Shown in pieces: positions 26,716 through 38,854 of a stretch of DNA of 64,000 nt (positions are counted from its first letter, which is position 1; every line of letters starts with the position of its first letter). This DNA is from Acholoe squamosa. Its lineage: Eukaryota > Annelida > Polychaeta > Phyllodocida > Polynoidae. The notes below the pieces were generated by a model. That model was given only the letters and a program-made list of their open reading frames with translations. It did not search any database and was not told the origin of the DNA. Both the position numbers and the translations under genes were made by a program. The stretch spans positions 28,622,030 to 28,686,029 of the forward strand of contig OX439040.1 in assembly GCA_949317995.1 (NCBI GenBank), given 5' to 3'.

Positions 26716-28185
26716 TTAGATAGTGTTCATCTCTAGTCTTTAGAAACAAACCAACATTATTTTCTCTTTCATGAATAAGGCTCATTATTTCAGGCGTCAT
26801 CCACCTATGCCGCCTGGTAGTATAGGGACAGGCATACAGAGTAGAACCGTCCTTCTTTACTCCGTATGCACAGTCTGTGAAACACGTTGGGATCCGGGTC
26901 TTATATCCGGATTTGGCGTTAGCCCAACACTCGGCCTCAGTTTGAGTAGATGGAGCGGCCTTCTCATCATACTCTACCGAGGACTCGTGTACCGATTCCT
27001 CGTCCGAGGAAACCACATCCATGGCGGTGCTTGAACCGCTGGTAGCTGAGGTGCTTGCTTTCGGGTCGGCTCTAGCAGAATCCGGCAGATTCTTGAGCTG
27101 TCGAGAAGCAGACCTCCTGTTTTTACTGACCTTCCAGTCTTCCGGTTCTTTAGTTCCGGATTCACTGGAAGTACTCGCTTCTAACGGATCTGCAGTTTTA
27201 CCGGTAGTACTGCTAGAGATTGATTTAGAAGTGTCCAAACCTCTAGCACCTAGTTTCAGTTCTGGAATTGGAGGTGCGGGTGCCTCCGCTTCCCTTCGAG
27301 CTTGCTCCAGGGCTTCCTGCTCAGCAGTCAGGCGACGGACGAGAATCGTCCGAAGGGCTGCGCTCCTGTCCAGTCCTGTGAGAGAGGAGTTCTGGACTTC
27401 TGTTAATTCGGCTTCGGCTATGTAATAGCCATCGTCCCACTGCTCGAAGTTGGCAGCGGCTTCCCGGTACTCCCTCATGGTTCGGTACTCCGGCCGGACA
27501 GCACTAGGGCGTGGGTAGGTCTGGCCTTCGGCTTCCGAAACGCAGCCTACCCAGTCAATGTTCGACTTGGTCACATTCCACAGAGACCTATCAGGCTTGG
27601 GATAAGCTCCTAGCAAGAAGGCTCTGTTAGCTTCATACACTACCTGTCGAAAGGCAATGTCTACCATGAGTCCGCGTTGGAACCATGGCCAGTCTCGGAG
27701 CCATTCTGGTGGCGTCCTCTCGCGCTGTTCCGGGTGCATAACACCCTCGATAGCCATCCTCACCTTTGGGTCCAGTTTAACTGGAGTACCGTCCGGTTTA
27801 CGACCTGTGCCTGTAAGTCCTGGTGGACATACAAGTACCGGCCATCATAGGCCGCTGGAAACGGGTCATCCATGGCCGGTTTCCATTGATCCTTAGATCC
27901 ATCTACTTGAGTAGTATCGGATCCAGTTGCTCCAAGCAGTACTTCGGGGTTCGAAGCGTCTCCAGATCCATCAGTAGGAAGTGGTGATATCAGCTTGTCA
28001 GGCTCATTCAGTGAAAATGAAGCCAACTTCTCTTCAAACGAGCGATCAGAGGATTCCTCCACTTCCATCAACTCGCTTTCCGCCTGTGTGACAGGTGACA
28101 ATGCTTCCGGGAAAGCATCTGCGGTCGGAGTCAGCTTATCCAGGTCACCGGATAGCTTGGCTGCTGCTACGGATTCCTCAGCCAT
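26699..28185 (-). pseudogene. E2 third ORF, frameshifted and 3'-truncated
   Basis: It begins ATG at 28,185 (MAEESV, compare MAEEAV in E1) with an acidic N terminus, then FPAAYDGRYLYVHQDLQ, equivalent to GPYDGRMLAI of E1. Near 27,765 the frame shifts: the first part stops at 27,760 and the remainder continues in another frame to 26,699. That second part keeps the conserved module (GLMVDIAFRQVVYEANRAF; SLTGLDRSAALRTILVRRL) and the EAECWANAKSGYKTRIP patch matching EAAIWANANSNFADFIP in E1. The zinc fingers and coiled coil are absent because the sequence runs into the LINE. The similarity is restricted to two modules separated by variable low-complexity sequence, which suggests that the modules are under selection (inference). 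Confidence 0.8.
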
Positions 28186-28760
28186 GGCTGGAGGAATCTC
28201 CTCTGGAGGTCGACACTCCTTTTCCCGGCTTTCACGGCGCCGGGGCCGACAAGGGACGGAGACGCCTACTAGAGGACCGACTCTGGAGGAACAGCTAGAT
28301 TGCTTAGAGGCAGTAAATCAAAGAAGGGCGATCGCTCGCCTGTCCCGAAAAACAATATGGCGACAAGCCAGCTTTCGTGATGTCATTTCCTCGCTAGCTA
28401 GCGGGGTCACGAGAGGTCAGCCGAGACTGGACACTGTGACGTCATGCGGAAACGCACGTGCTACAAGCAGAACATAAACAAACTGATTGTTTTTAGGTAA
28501 TTATCGCTCATGCCATTGACTCGTCTGGGGATTTAAGTGGAGTTTATGGAAAGCTTAAGCAAATCCACCGGATTATCCGTCCACTACCCACTGGTACATC
28601 ATACGGCGACGACAAATAAGCCTTTTGGGTCAGTTGCCATCCGTTCCTCTAAATGTAAACATTACACTCGTTGTGTATACAGGTTAGGTCACTGCAGTCC
28701 TCTGGGCAATTCGAGGGCTGCGGCGAACGTATATCCCCTTCTTGGATAGTTCCTTTTCGG
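28186..28760 (-). promoter_or_regulatory. E2 pol-ORF3 spacer with promoter-like motifs
   Basis: Between the end of pol and the third-ORF ATG are a full TGACGTCA CRE (about 28,438-28,445), a second TGATGTCAT, a CACGTG E-box (about 28,456) and CCATATTG on the - strand (about 28,353). The E1 spacer holds a similar E-box and CCATATT words. These motifs suggest that the third ORF has its own promoter. Confidence 0.4.
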
Positions 28761-31700
28761 ACCTGACAGTTCTCTGGGTGTTTCTTGGCCTTCGAAACAC
28801 CTTTCCTCTTCTTTTTGTCTTCAACCACCGAGACTTTCTTAACTCCCCCACGCCTAATCGGTGTTGGCGTGGGTGGCACTGATTCAGATATCTTTTTAGG
28901 CCTACCTCGGCCTCTCTTCGCTATCGGGTTCTTTGCCTGGTCTACTATCCGATTTAGATTCAAAATCTTTCCGAATCCTTCACCGTACATTTCTGTGGAG
29001 ATCTCTCTCCCAGACCATTTTCTCAGTCTAGCCACATTTGACTTATAAAGTCGACCGAGGTCTGATTTAATAATTATGGTACAATCACTAATAACCTGGG
29101 TTATTGTGAAAGGACCGTCCCAATTAGACGCTAATTTTATATGTCTAAGTGGTTCGTGCAGTCTTAGCACTCTATCTCCGGATTTGAATTTCTGATGCTT
29201 TAGATCGGTATCATATCCAACTTTCTGCCATTTGGCACTTTTCTCTAAATCAATTCGGACAGACTCATATGCTTTTTTGAATCTGTCCCTTAAACATTCA
29301 ATGAAAACTACATGACAAGGTAGCTCTGGGTCCATACCTACGACTCCAAATACTAAGTCTGCAGGCATTATTAGATCCTCTCCGAAAACTAGAAGATTTG
29401 GAGTACAGTTGGTACTCGAATGTACCGTACTGTTGTAAGCATGTGTCACAAAATGACATTGCTCATCCCAATCATCCATGTTTCCATTAACAAGTGACTT
29501 TAGGACCTGAATAAGGGTTCTATTGAACCTTTCAACCAATCCGTCACTTTGTGGCCTATACGGATTGGTTCTAGTTTTGCAAATAGCCAAGTATTCGCAC
29601 ATACCTTGCCAGAGATTCGATTCGAATTCTCTGCCTTGGTCACTGTGTAGCATAAGTGGTACACCGAAAGTCAGTACCCAACCTTTTACAAAGGCCTCGG
29701 CACAAGTGACTGCTTTGTGGTCCGGTAGTGGAAATACTTTGGTGTATTTCGTATAGTAATCACACACTACCATCATACAAGTATTATCATTAGCGGTTGT
29801 ATTGAATCCACCAATAATATCTACTCCGATTCTCACGAATCTAACTCCGAAAAGTTCCTGAGATAGGGGAAGTTTGCCCATCCCGGGTCCGGGTTTGTTT
29901 TTGCAACAGTCCGGACAGGTGGTTACCCATCTTTGCAAGTCTCGTGACATGCTGGGCCAATAGTATTTTTTAGAAAGTCGTGCTAATGAGTGTTTCATTC
30001 CAAAATGACCACTGGTCCGATGTCCATGACAGAAATACATAATTGCATGTGGTATAACCACTTGTATGAGTTTCTCACCATTATTACATGGCTTCCAACG
30101 GTATAACATGCCTTTCCGGACTTCAAGCTCGGTCCATTGAGCAAGAAACCTTCTCATTTCTCGATTCTCCAGGGAGACCTCTGGTCTAGCTGGACATATA
30201 CCCTTAGGTACTAAGTGCAGTAGCTGTGCAGTTATCGAGTCAGCTTCCTGGAACTGTCGTATGCGATCCATAGACCATTCCAGTACACTGGCAACTAGGG
30301 GTTCGAAGGGTCTTTGAATCCCTCCTAAAACTGCTCTGTGCGCTTCACAATCAGTACAATCCGGATTATCACATTTCCGAATTGGTATTCGAGACAAGGC
30401 ATCAGCATTTAGATGTTTCACTCCGGGTCTATGCTGAATTTGGCGATGTTTGAGCCCGTATTCGGATAAATGGGCTAGCCATCGACCTAACATACCTTCA
30501 GCATCTCGGAAGTTCAATAACCATCTTAAAGAGGAATGATCCGTACATAAAGTGAAGTCCGTCCCCCATAAGAAATGTTTGAACTTCTTTGTATATACAA
30601 CTACTGCTAACAGCTCTCGTTTGGTAGTGCAGTAATTGCATTGAGTTTTACTCAGTGTATTGCTAGCAAAAGCAATTGGTACCTCTCTTCCATTTTGGAC
30701 TTGCGAAAGGGCAGCACCAATGCTGTCATTACTAGCATCCGTATCCAGTATGAAATGATCCGTCTCATTCGGATATTGCAATACGGGAGTACTCTTGAAC
30801 AGATTTTTTAGCTTTTGAAAAGCAGATTCCTGTTCATGCGTCCAAGGAAATTTTTCCCTGGTGCCTCCTGGAGTCCAGTTAGCTATTACTTGTAATGGGT
30901 AACTGACTCTAGAATAATTCGGAATAAATTCCCTGTAATAGGAACAGAAGCCTAAAAATGATCTCACTTCTTTAGGTGAGTTAGGTCTATTCCAATTCGT
31001 AACTGATTCGATTTTATCGGGATCAGCCTTTATTCCTTCATCTGAGATGATACGGCCCAAATAATTTATGGACTTTCTAAACATGTGACATTTTTTAGGT
31101 TTCAATTTGAGACCATTGCAAATAATACGTACTAATACCAATTTGAGATTGTTAGAACATTCTTCGAATGTTTTTCCGAAGACTATTACATCGTCAAGAT
31201 ATACTAAACATCTTTTCCACAATAAATCACTTAATATAGTTTCCATCATTGCTTCAAATGTAGCTGGTGCATTGCACAAGCCAAAAGGCATTACGTTATA
31301 TTGGAATAGTCCAATATGACTCGAAAATGCTGTTTTTTCCATATCTGATGGGGTCATTCCCACTTGCCAATATCCTGATTGCAAGTCTAGGGTACAAAGC
31401 CAACTGTTACCTCCTAAGGAGTCAATGGTTTTGTCTATTCTCGGTAATGGATACGAGTTCTTTTTCGTAACTCCATTCAACTTTCTGTAGTCTATGCAAA
31501 AGTGTATAGTACCATCTTTTTTTGTTACCATACATACAGGACTACTCCATGGACTATTGGATGGGACTATTACGTCTTGTTCCAACATCTTGTTTATTTC
31601 CTCTTCAGCTACTCTTTTCTTTGCTAAAGGTAACTGTCTATACAGTATTTTAAAGGGTTCCGCTTCTCCAGTATCTATTTTGTGTACTACCTTATTTGTC

Positions 31701-32820
31701 ATACCCAATTTTTCACCGGGTTTGGCAAAGGCAGTTTTATACTGACAGAGCAAATCATGAAACTCTTTCCGATGTTCCGGATCTTCTAATAAGTTTCTTC
31801 ATACAACTTTGGTTATCCGAAATTTCATCGTTATCTGTTACCTTGGGTAAGTTTAACTTACTATCCGTTACTGTTTCTGAAAGCGTTACGCTCCCAAAAA
31901 CTTGTCCTTTCTTTAGGTAGATAGTAGCGTTTCCAGTATTGGAAACAGGTACTACCGACCAGGATGCATTCGCTACTATAGTGTCTACGGAAATTAATCC
32001 GATACTTGACAAAGTAACTACATCCGGTTCTATCACTGCAGGCTTATTGCGCATTGCAGGATCACTTCTCAAAAGCACATCACAGGCTACACCTGCGGGA
32101 ATTCGCACAGTGTATGCAACGCTAGCCATACTGCTTACTTGCCTTAGTACGCACCTAACCTTTACAGGATACGGGTATTTCACACTCAACACTCCTGATT
32201 GTGGTTCTAAAACCACCCTGTACAGGGATGCGAAATCCAACCCGAGTATCCCCTCATCTGCTATATCCGCAACGGTGGCACTCATGACATAGTCATGTAT
32301 TCCATCCAATTGCAACTTCACACAAGTTCTTCCATACGTCTGCATGGTACTGCCATCGGCCGTCTGAGCATTTCCTCCCGATATGAGAGTATCGTGTTCA
32401 TTCGGAATAAGATCATAAAACCATACAGGAGTGGCTAGCACCTGTATCCATAAGAAATTCGGCAGATCTTCCGTTTAGAACAGAGGGCGTGTCCGTGACG
32501 ATTGGGACGTCATTGTTCACACCTGGAGTCAATCCACATCCTTTCAGGTATTCCAGACAAGGATGACCCGGGGGTAGGTGGGCACTACCAATCCTGGCTA
32601 AAAAATAGCCGCCTACCTCGTCACTGATATTGGGTTTCCCCTGTGCTCCCTGGGCACCCGTTATATCGGCTTCCCTGACCTTCCGGGTGTCTACAACCAC
32701 TCAAGTGTTAGGCGAGTTTGTTACTACATGCGAACTATCGTCATGGATGGCGATATCATGGCAAGATTTGTCATCGGGATCCCCTTCTCTGCCCATAGGG
32801 GGACCCCGTCTCAGTTTTCC
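28649..32820 (-). pseudogene. pol: E2 Pol, broken
   Basis: The reading runs from the gag-stop heptamer at 32,814-32,820 to about 28.69 kb. The longest open piece, 31,753-28,649, holds RT (IDYRKLNGVTKKNSYPLPRID, YLDDVIVF), RNase H (ILDTDASNDSIGAAL) and integrase (HHCC, LHSDQGREFE, DGLVERFNRT, WDGPFTITQV). Its basic tail contains the canonical AT-hook KRGRGRPKK. Upstream, the protease (LMDTGASHSC) lies at 32,700-32,413. Breaks are an in-frame TGA near 32,701, a frameshift near 32,430 inside the protease, one near 31,800 before RT, and one near 28,800. In the last case another frame restores an RRSPR...TAVT ending like that of E1. It is not functional. Confidence 0.9.
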
Positions 32821-34210
32821 TCTGTTGTTAATCCAGAGATTCCTTCCTGTGTACGAGGGACAAGCTTCTCAGCCATACATTCAGATGCATAGTGCCCTAA
32901 TTTCTGGCATCTGAAGCATCTTCTCTGGGATTTATCCACTCGAGGTCTTCTCAGAGCCTCTGTCAATCCAGCTATTAATGTCTCTACCATATTTGCTGGA
33001 GGAGCAGCTGCTGCTACATTAGGAACAGCTGTCGTATTACTAGTTTGAATCGATCCGGCAGCTATTTTATTCGCAACAGATCCTCCTTTTCCTTTCGGAT
33101 ATACTTTTCTGTACCGTTTCTGACGGTAATACTTTCCAGCTACCTGGACTGAGTCAATATATTCCCAATTTTCATCGGAGACATATTCGGCTTCCTGGTC
33201 AGCCTCTTGTAAGTCAACAGGGGCCAATTGGGAAGTCTCATATACTTGAGCAGGTGCAGCTCCATATTGTAATGGAGATGCTCGTAGTGGGTTAAGTCCT
33301 AGACCCACTAGCCTTTTTTTCATATCGTATCCATCGATCGATATAAAAAGGTCACTGAAAGAAGTTTCATCCTTCCAAGAATCCCAAACTACTTGTTTGT
33401 GATCCGGATCCCGCAATCCACTGTAGAATTGTGTAAATAATTCTTGCAGATAGCAATCATCATCATGAGCCCAATTAGGACGTGCCTTTGATAGCAAATC
33501 CTGTAGCTCCAACCCAAAAAATTTATGAGATTCCTTAGCTTTCTGGGTCCTTTTCTTGAAGCTTACCCATGGATCTTCTCTTACGATCAAACCAAATAGG
33601 TACGCGGCACATTCGACCAATTGGTCATAGGTGCCATATATTCCGTATGCTGCTCTCCATTGGTTGAGGGCTACTTTTTCGCCTTTGTTTAACCAACAGA
33701 TTAGGTAAGGCAGAGCTTCTTCTTTCGTCCAACCACTACAGTTGACTTCATCGACAAAAGCCTGATACCTATCCTTCCATGGATCATTCGAATCATAGGG
33801 AGGGGATATCCTTGCCTGTCTGTGAGCCGGATTATTACATCCTCCGATCTGTCTGCTTCTCGCATGCTCCAGTTCATAACTTCCATGCCATCTGCGCCCT
33901 TCCGGTAGCAGTCAATGCCCAAATTTTGGATACATTGGCTTCTATCAAAGATGTTTTGCATCCCTGCTGGCATGGATGTTCTCCTATTTGGTTTCCTACC
34001 ATCTCCTCCAGATCCTGATCCTCCGGATCCAGAACCACCAGGACCACCTGGGGGATCACCTCCTGGGGGTCCATTATTGGGATAATTCCCGGACGGACCG
34101 TTAGAGTACCCGCCTCTATAACCAGTATTTCCAGTTGTTCCGGAAGGCACATACCCGGGGTAGGAATTATTTTGATTCCCTCCCTGGTTATATGTACTTG
34201 GAATTGGAAT
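32811..34210 (-). pseudogene. gag: E2 Gag, 5'-truncated and frameshifted
   Basis: The first readable part (about 34,200-33,840) is Gly/Asn/Pro-rich and continues into GMQNIFDRSQCIQNLGIDCY, matching the capsid entry of E1 Gag (GLQALHDSNAAIANLGVDCY). A frameshift near 33,840 moves the capsid into other frames. The piece 33,620-32,811 (KKRTQKAKESHKFFGLELQ) ends with the zinc knuckle CFRCQKLGHYASEC and the stop TGA directly after GGAAAAC. The N-terminal coiled-coil half found in E1 is missing. Sequence upstream of about 34.21 kb no longer resembles Gag. Confidence 0.85.
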
Positions 34211-35145
34211 TGGAATTTGAAGGATTTGCCCGTGCGTCATTGATGGAGCGCAGAATGGGCTGGGGATCAGCCAGAAAAGGCCAAATGATGGAAAAAGAAC
34301 ACAAGACAAGAAGATTGGCACATCAGCCTTAGTGGTAGTATATGGACGGTAGTGAATAATCACAATTGAGACAGACGTCCCAGAGATCAGGCTTACCGGA
34401 AGCCGTCAGAGCGTCAATGTCAGTGAATTAGAATAAGAGTCTTGAGTACCAACTCATGGCTGGTTGTCCACATCTGGAAGTGGTGGAGTGGATGGTACAG
34501 CAGAGAAATAGACCCTTTGAAGACGGCTAGGGAAGCCAATTTTGAATTTTCAATTTGAATATTGAATTTTCATTAAAGTGGGGGGGGACAATTTTGAATC
34601 TCTCTTCTCTTTGGTATCAAAGAAACAGTAGTTTGTCACACTTTTTCTAAGTATTATGTTGTCAAACCCACCACACATAGTTATCTATACTTCGATAAGA
34701 TAGTACAACTTTCTTGCCATTGTTTAGAATACATGTCATTTTGGGCAAGTTTCTATCAATGTCTTTTCCCGAAAACAATTTAGAAGTTGCTTTCTTTGTG
34801 GTTAGTTCCTATAAGTGTTATTCTTCTCTTATATTCTCATAATCAATGTCCGTTGATTAATGTCTATCATTTTACACCAGTTCATTTGTACTCTTGCTGT
34901 GAGCACGCTTGGGCGTCGACGAGTTTTTTCATATCAATCAGTATAGGTATACTGCTATATATCACACGTCAGTCCTACATATGTTATATGTATTTCTTTT
35001 TGTTTTTGTCTCTTTTTCCACGAGAATAAAGAGTTAGGCAGCTGGTGCCAACGAAAGTTTTCTGGTAAAGTTTTTTTCATCAACTTCTGTCTGTGATGCG
35101 GCTGTGCGCCACAGAACCTCACAAGGTGCAGCCAATCAGAACACT
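34211..35145. other. Unassigned DNA between E2 and element L
   Basis: No gene or LTR was recognised here. A word AAATAGACCCTTT-GAAG..GGCTAGGGAAGCC (about 34,505-34,540) is shared with 24,537-24,571 on the other side of the E2 block, probably a dispersed repeat. I searched by eye for the L element's LTR sequence here and did not find it. Confidence 0.4.
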
Positions 35146-35706
35146 TCATCCTTCCGTAATGTCATTGTAGATGTTTTCGTTCATCCGACCTGTCCCTACT
35201 TCAACGGGGACAGCGGCCGGAGAGGTGCTGGCATTGTTTGTCCGTCTGTGCATGCGTAGTGCCTGTCTGCCGAGGTCATAAAGCAATCGTTCGTCGGCTA
35301 GATCTCCCCCGATGCGGGTCCACCCGGCCTCAGCCAGTCTAGGCATGGAGAATGGAACAGGTGTGGCTAATCCGCCAGTGAAGCGGAGGAGCTGAGTCAT
35401 TGTCGATAACTTCCCTTCTCCTACAAGGGTGGCCGCCAGTCTTTTCGACACTTTCAGCGAGTTTGGGAGGGGGCACATGACCAGGGTGGGTTGCGGCTGC
35501 ATAGACGCTCATGCCCCAGGTGATGCGGGCTCGTGCACTCAGGAACAGGTGATCGATTGATAGGTCTCTTATCAGTGCCTCTCCCTGGGTGTACAGATGG
35601 TCGAAGGGCATAGTCAGTTCACCCAGGAAGATGGTTTCCAGGACCAACGATGCCGAGAACTGTAGGTAGATCCCGTCCGGTGTAGACCGTCGAGCGGCCT
35701 GTCATA
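35146..35706 (-). pseudogene. ORF after env, unknown, apparently frameshifted
   Basis: I do not recognise this protein. Two overlapping frames share it. One runs from the env stop to about 35,339 and reads GIYLQFSASLVLETIFLGEL ... LFLSARARITWGMSVYAAAT. The other, 35,502-35,146, reads LLRFTGGLATPVPFSMPRL ... RNENIYND-type sequence to a TAA. Each looks protein-like in a different half, so an indel near 35,450-35,480 probably split one gene. An ATG overlaps the env stop as ATGA (35,702-35,705), a layout that favours termination-reinitiation, but the frame it opens is short here. Copy R ends before this point, so there is no second copy to compare. Confidence 0.45.
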
Positions 35707-37756
35707 GTCTCCACACTAGGTAGAGTGCGAACAGCATCACAATCGTTAGCAGCAGGGCAAGGACGGCGGTAGGTGTCGAGCAAGCCAGCCGTTCAGTCGG
35801 GCACTCTGGTGGGGGGCCGTAGCACCTGATGGTTTGTGCTGTAGCAGCCGATGTCTGAGATGCCAGGGCTGACGTAGCTAGAGCACGTCTGTGTCTCCAA
35901 CAGAGAACAATCAGTGCAATAATGAGTACCACCGAGAGAGCCGACGAACCCCACGCTGAATACTGTCCATTTTTGTAGGCCACCGGTCTCAGAATGAGCT
36001 TCTTCTTGTTAATCCTGTCAACCAAGTCTTTTAATGGCATGTGAAACGGCTTCCCGTCCGCTTCCTGTTCCATTGATTGCCGTAGTTCCTGTGGGATAGG
36101 GTCGTATACAACGTCCAATTTAGTATCATGGACCTCTGTGGTGACCCAATGAGCCATTTGCATTCCCCTTACAATCAGGTCATTGGTAGGATATGTGATG
36201 GGCTCACGGTCCCTGTGCTTTGCGCATCCTTGAAGACTGTATGGTATCCATGACTTTTCCGTCATGAAGGCACAGTCGCATCCCAGACTTATCACAGCAT
36301 AGTTACTTATGGTTTTAATTTCAGGTGGTCGATTTCCGCAAATCAGCTGTCCCTCAGTTTCAGATGTTACAATAAGGACGGTTTCAGAGTCCAGTTGCAC
36401 TGCCATTTCTTCAAAGTGTCGCTTTATGATATAGTCGACGATACACAATTCATCAATGGCAGATTTGTCATCTCTGATTAGGGCTGCCACGCACTCGTCA
36501 TCGGTGATTTTCTTCATGTGAGGTACGTCCTAACATAAAGTCACTGTGCTCCCGTAGCAACTAGCCCAGTCGATGATTGGGTTCGGTATGTAGTACCTCT
36601 GGCTCATAGACAACGCGATAGCATTTGGTATGTTGCTGACCATCGCGCCATCTGCCTTCTGTCCTGCGACTCTGACTGGTACAGGGAATTTCAGGACCTG
36701 GTACATCCTGAACAGGTGTTCTTCTGAGATGACTGGTATGCGCAGGGTCACAACTATTGATGAGCCGTCGCGAGTGCACTGAGGGCGAGCATTCTCATAG
36801 TAAAATGCTGGTGATTTAAAGGCAGACCTGAACCTTGAGTATTTCTGTCTCAGGTATACGTCTGTCCGTCTCACAGCCTTTATTATGGCTTGAGGTGGAA
36901 TAATCTTAGGTGATAGTCTATGATGTGTCAGCTGGTGTATTTCAGATGTAAAAGTCTCAAGGTGTCTTAAATTGTTCACGTAGTGTAATATCAGGCCTAG
37001 TTTTACCCTATTTAGGTATCCAAGGTATGTGAGATAGGCCCTGTTTGCTTCTATCTTTAGACGATTTCTGACAGAGCGTTTGCTAAGGTTCAACATTTTG
37101 AAGTTGGTAGAGTCAGCTACAGCTTTAAGTCCTGATAATTTGAGTTCTATACTTGTCAACATGACGTTTGTTTTCAGCACTAGGTCCTTTGTAATGTCAG
37201 TAAGTTCATTATGTGCTTCGGTCAGGACTTCTATATTTTTTGCATTGTATTCAATGTCCGAAGCACGGCCGGTTCCGAACACATGATATCCAAATTCAGA
37301 TATTAGATTTAGCACAGGTATTCCTGCACGTATGGTGCGATTAAGTCCGTTGTCTTGAGGTACACTTTCCAATAGCTTAGCTATCATCTGATGACGTTCA
37401 ATACGGAGCTTGGCAATGAGCTCGTCCAGCCATTGTTCAAACACATAAATTTGATTGCACACTGCTTCATACTCTTCTGTTCCATTGCCTATTCTTACTT
37501 TTTCACGGTTGAGTCGACTTATGCACATGTTCGTAACGTTTACATCTTGGTTTAATCCAACATCAGGAGGGATGGTGACAGTCAGCTGTTGCACCACGTG
37601 GCTGGTGTCTGCTATTGATATCACACGTCCGGGTTTTAGGACGACCCCGAGCTTTTCCCTGTGTATAGTCTCTTGGGTAGTCACGTGATGGAGCGTGTAA
37701 ACTATCAGCAGTATTGTCAGGGTTGCAACTTGTGCAACAGGTATCCCGACAATCAT
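35702..37756 (-). pseudogene. env: Envelope glycoprotein, baculovirus F / errantivirus Env-like, interrupted by one in-frame TAG
   Basis: This would be the membrane-fusion surface protein of the element. ATG at 37,756 is followed by a hydrophobic signal peptide (residues ~5-27). N-glycosylation sequons lie at ~73, ~91 and ~139. An RTIR furin-type motif at 140-143 directly precedes AGIPVLNLISEFGYHVFG. This layout, followed by a long heptad-like helix (NIEVLTEAHNELTDITKD), is that of baculovirus F and insect errantivirus Env proteins. An in-frame TAG at 36,530-36,532 splits the frame, and the same frame then continues to 35,702. The distal part holds paired cysteines, a transmembrane helix (ALSVVLIIALIVLCW) and a second hydrophobic segment at the extreme C terminus. 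No other break was seen. The assignment rests on motif layout and not on a search. The TAG is probably a disabling mutation; programmed readthrough is less likely. Confidence 0.7.
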
Positions 37757-38289
37757 TTTAGTGTAGTGAATCGGGCGACGTTGCCCGTTTTAAAGTTTCC
37801 TAGATGTTGGTAGGGTGACTAGTATTTCTTTATGGTTCGTATATAGTTATCCAGGTGGCGTCTGGGTGACTGCCAGATTATAGCTCCCAGAATGCACTGT
37901 AGGGGGCCCTGCTGGAGCAGTGGACGTTTAGTTCACCCGCTCACCACAGGGGCGCTAGGGTAGGCGCCGGGGCGTTGGTTTCACCACTACTGTGTAGATG
38001 GCGCCACCCGCTGGAGTAAGGTGATCAGCTCACTGGTAGCCTCACTGTAGCATCTGGTCAGCATCTGGTCACTGAGTTTTATTTAAATTCGAGTCACTCA
38101 GGCCTACAAGAGATGAGAACATAGGTCCCTGTAGTATATACAATTGTAGCCAATTCCATATGTTAGGGGAGGGGAAGGCCTCTAATTTAGTTCAGTTTTA
38201 CATCTGCTATCAGGGTAATCAGTCACTAGAGTACATCACACCAGTTCAGACACATAACCCTGTTTTTAAGAGTTTATGATTGCACGATC
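37757..38289. promoter_or_regulatory. Divergent env / antisense-ORF spacer with CTCF-like words
   Basis: This 533-bp region lies between env (left, - strand) and the antisense ORF (right, + strand). It contains CCAGGTGGCGTCTGG (about 37,850), CACCACAGGGGCGCTAGG (37,942-37,959) and TAGATGGCGCCACC (about 37,995), all close to the core bound by CTCF (CCACNAGGGGGCGC). Nothing else coding was seen. Joint control of the two genes is an inference. Confidence 0.4.
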
Positions 38290-38643
38290 ATGGAATATAT
38301 TCCTTGCTCCATCGGCCAATCAGTCGTCCTAGTCAGACGAAAGTATTTTAAGCCAGGCATGGTGTACGTATTGGTTGGAGGGGAGGAGTTAGATGACCCG
38401 TCACAGGGTCAACCGTGTATGTTGGTGCAGGCTGGGCCGTATATGCCCCAGGAGCAATACCTGCGGAATCTACTGAGCGGATCACTATTGAGGGCGGGCG
38501 CGACACCCAGTCATCGGCAGAATGCTGTATTGTCTCTACAAGCTGCCGCCATTTCACAAACTCATTGTCCTGTTCATGCGGTGCCGACTGCTCCGTCGTT
38601 CTTTTGTGAGGTAGATGCACCTAATTCACACGTGTCCCAATAG
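38290..38643 (+). pseudogene. Antisense ORF, copy L, 3' part deleted
   Basis: ATG 38,290 opens MEYIPCSIGQSVVLVRRKYF, the same N terminus as the 412-aa antisense ORF of copy R. After about 100 codons the sequence jumps, relative to R, over roughly 1.2 kb (R 62,253-63,455), removing the Ser/Arg-rich and acidic parts. The frame ends at 38,643 in unrelated residues. Four substitutions separate the two copies in the shared part. One is silent in this frame and three change residues, so coding constraint cannot be judged. Confidence 0.55.
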
Positions 38644-38827
38644 GGCGTGGCAGAGGATGTGGTGGTGCCGGCAGAGGCCTATTATCATGCACATACTGCG
38701 TTCCCAGGTATACTTTGCGTAGGGGTCTCCTGGTAGTGGAGTACCTGGCAGACCGAGGGCTTAGTGCTACCTTGTGCATCTGTACGGCCGGGGGCGGGCG
38801 CGCCCTAGCTCCAAGACAGGCACCCAT
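38621..38827 (-). CDS. Small protein with MGACLG acylation-type N terminus, copy L (68 aa)
   Basis: The first ATG (38,827) gives MGACLGARARPPP. Gly2 and Cys3 fit N-myristoylation plus palmitoylation, as on small membrane-associated viral and signalling proteins. The rest is basic and Pro-rich (RRPLRKVYLG, PAPPHPLPRPIG). It is the partner of 62,029-62,235 in copy R, with conserved length and N terminus despite several substitutions. Its function is unknown; inner-membrane association is inferred from the motif. Confidence 0.6.
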   Translation of the reverse strand: MGACLGARARPPPAVQMHKVALSPRSARYSTTRRPLRKVYLGTQYVHDNRPLPAPPHPLPRPIGTRVN

Positions 38828-38854
38828 TGTATGTCCCAAGTTTAATGTGTCTTA

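Larger units (their letters stand above)
26716..34210 (-). mobile_element. Decayed, truncated Ty3-like element E2, relative of E1
   Basis: Gene order on the - strand is gag, pol, third ORF, as in E1, with clear but diverged protein similarity throughout. No LTR was found at either end. The left half of Gag is missing at about 34.2 kb and the third ORF ends at the LINE junction near 26.7 kb. Several frameshifts and stops mark it as dead. Its value is comparative: it shares with E1 the gag-stop heptamer, the AT-hook integrase tail and the third ORF. Confidence 0.9.

Noticed and set aside
34211-35145. Hidden 3' LTR of copy L
   Set aside because: No match by eye to TGTGCTGTAGCC, GGCCTTTTAAGGCC or the TATA/AATAAA layout of the LTR.
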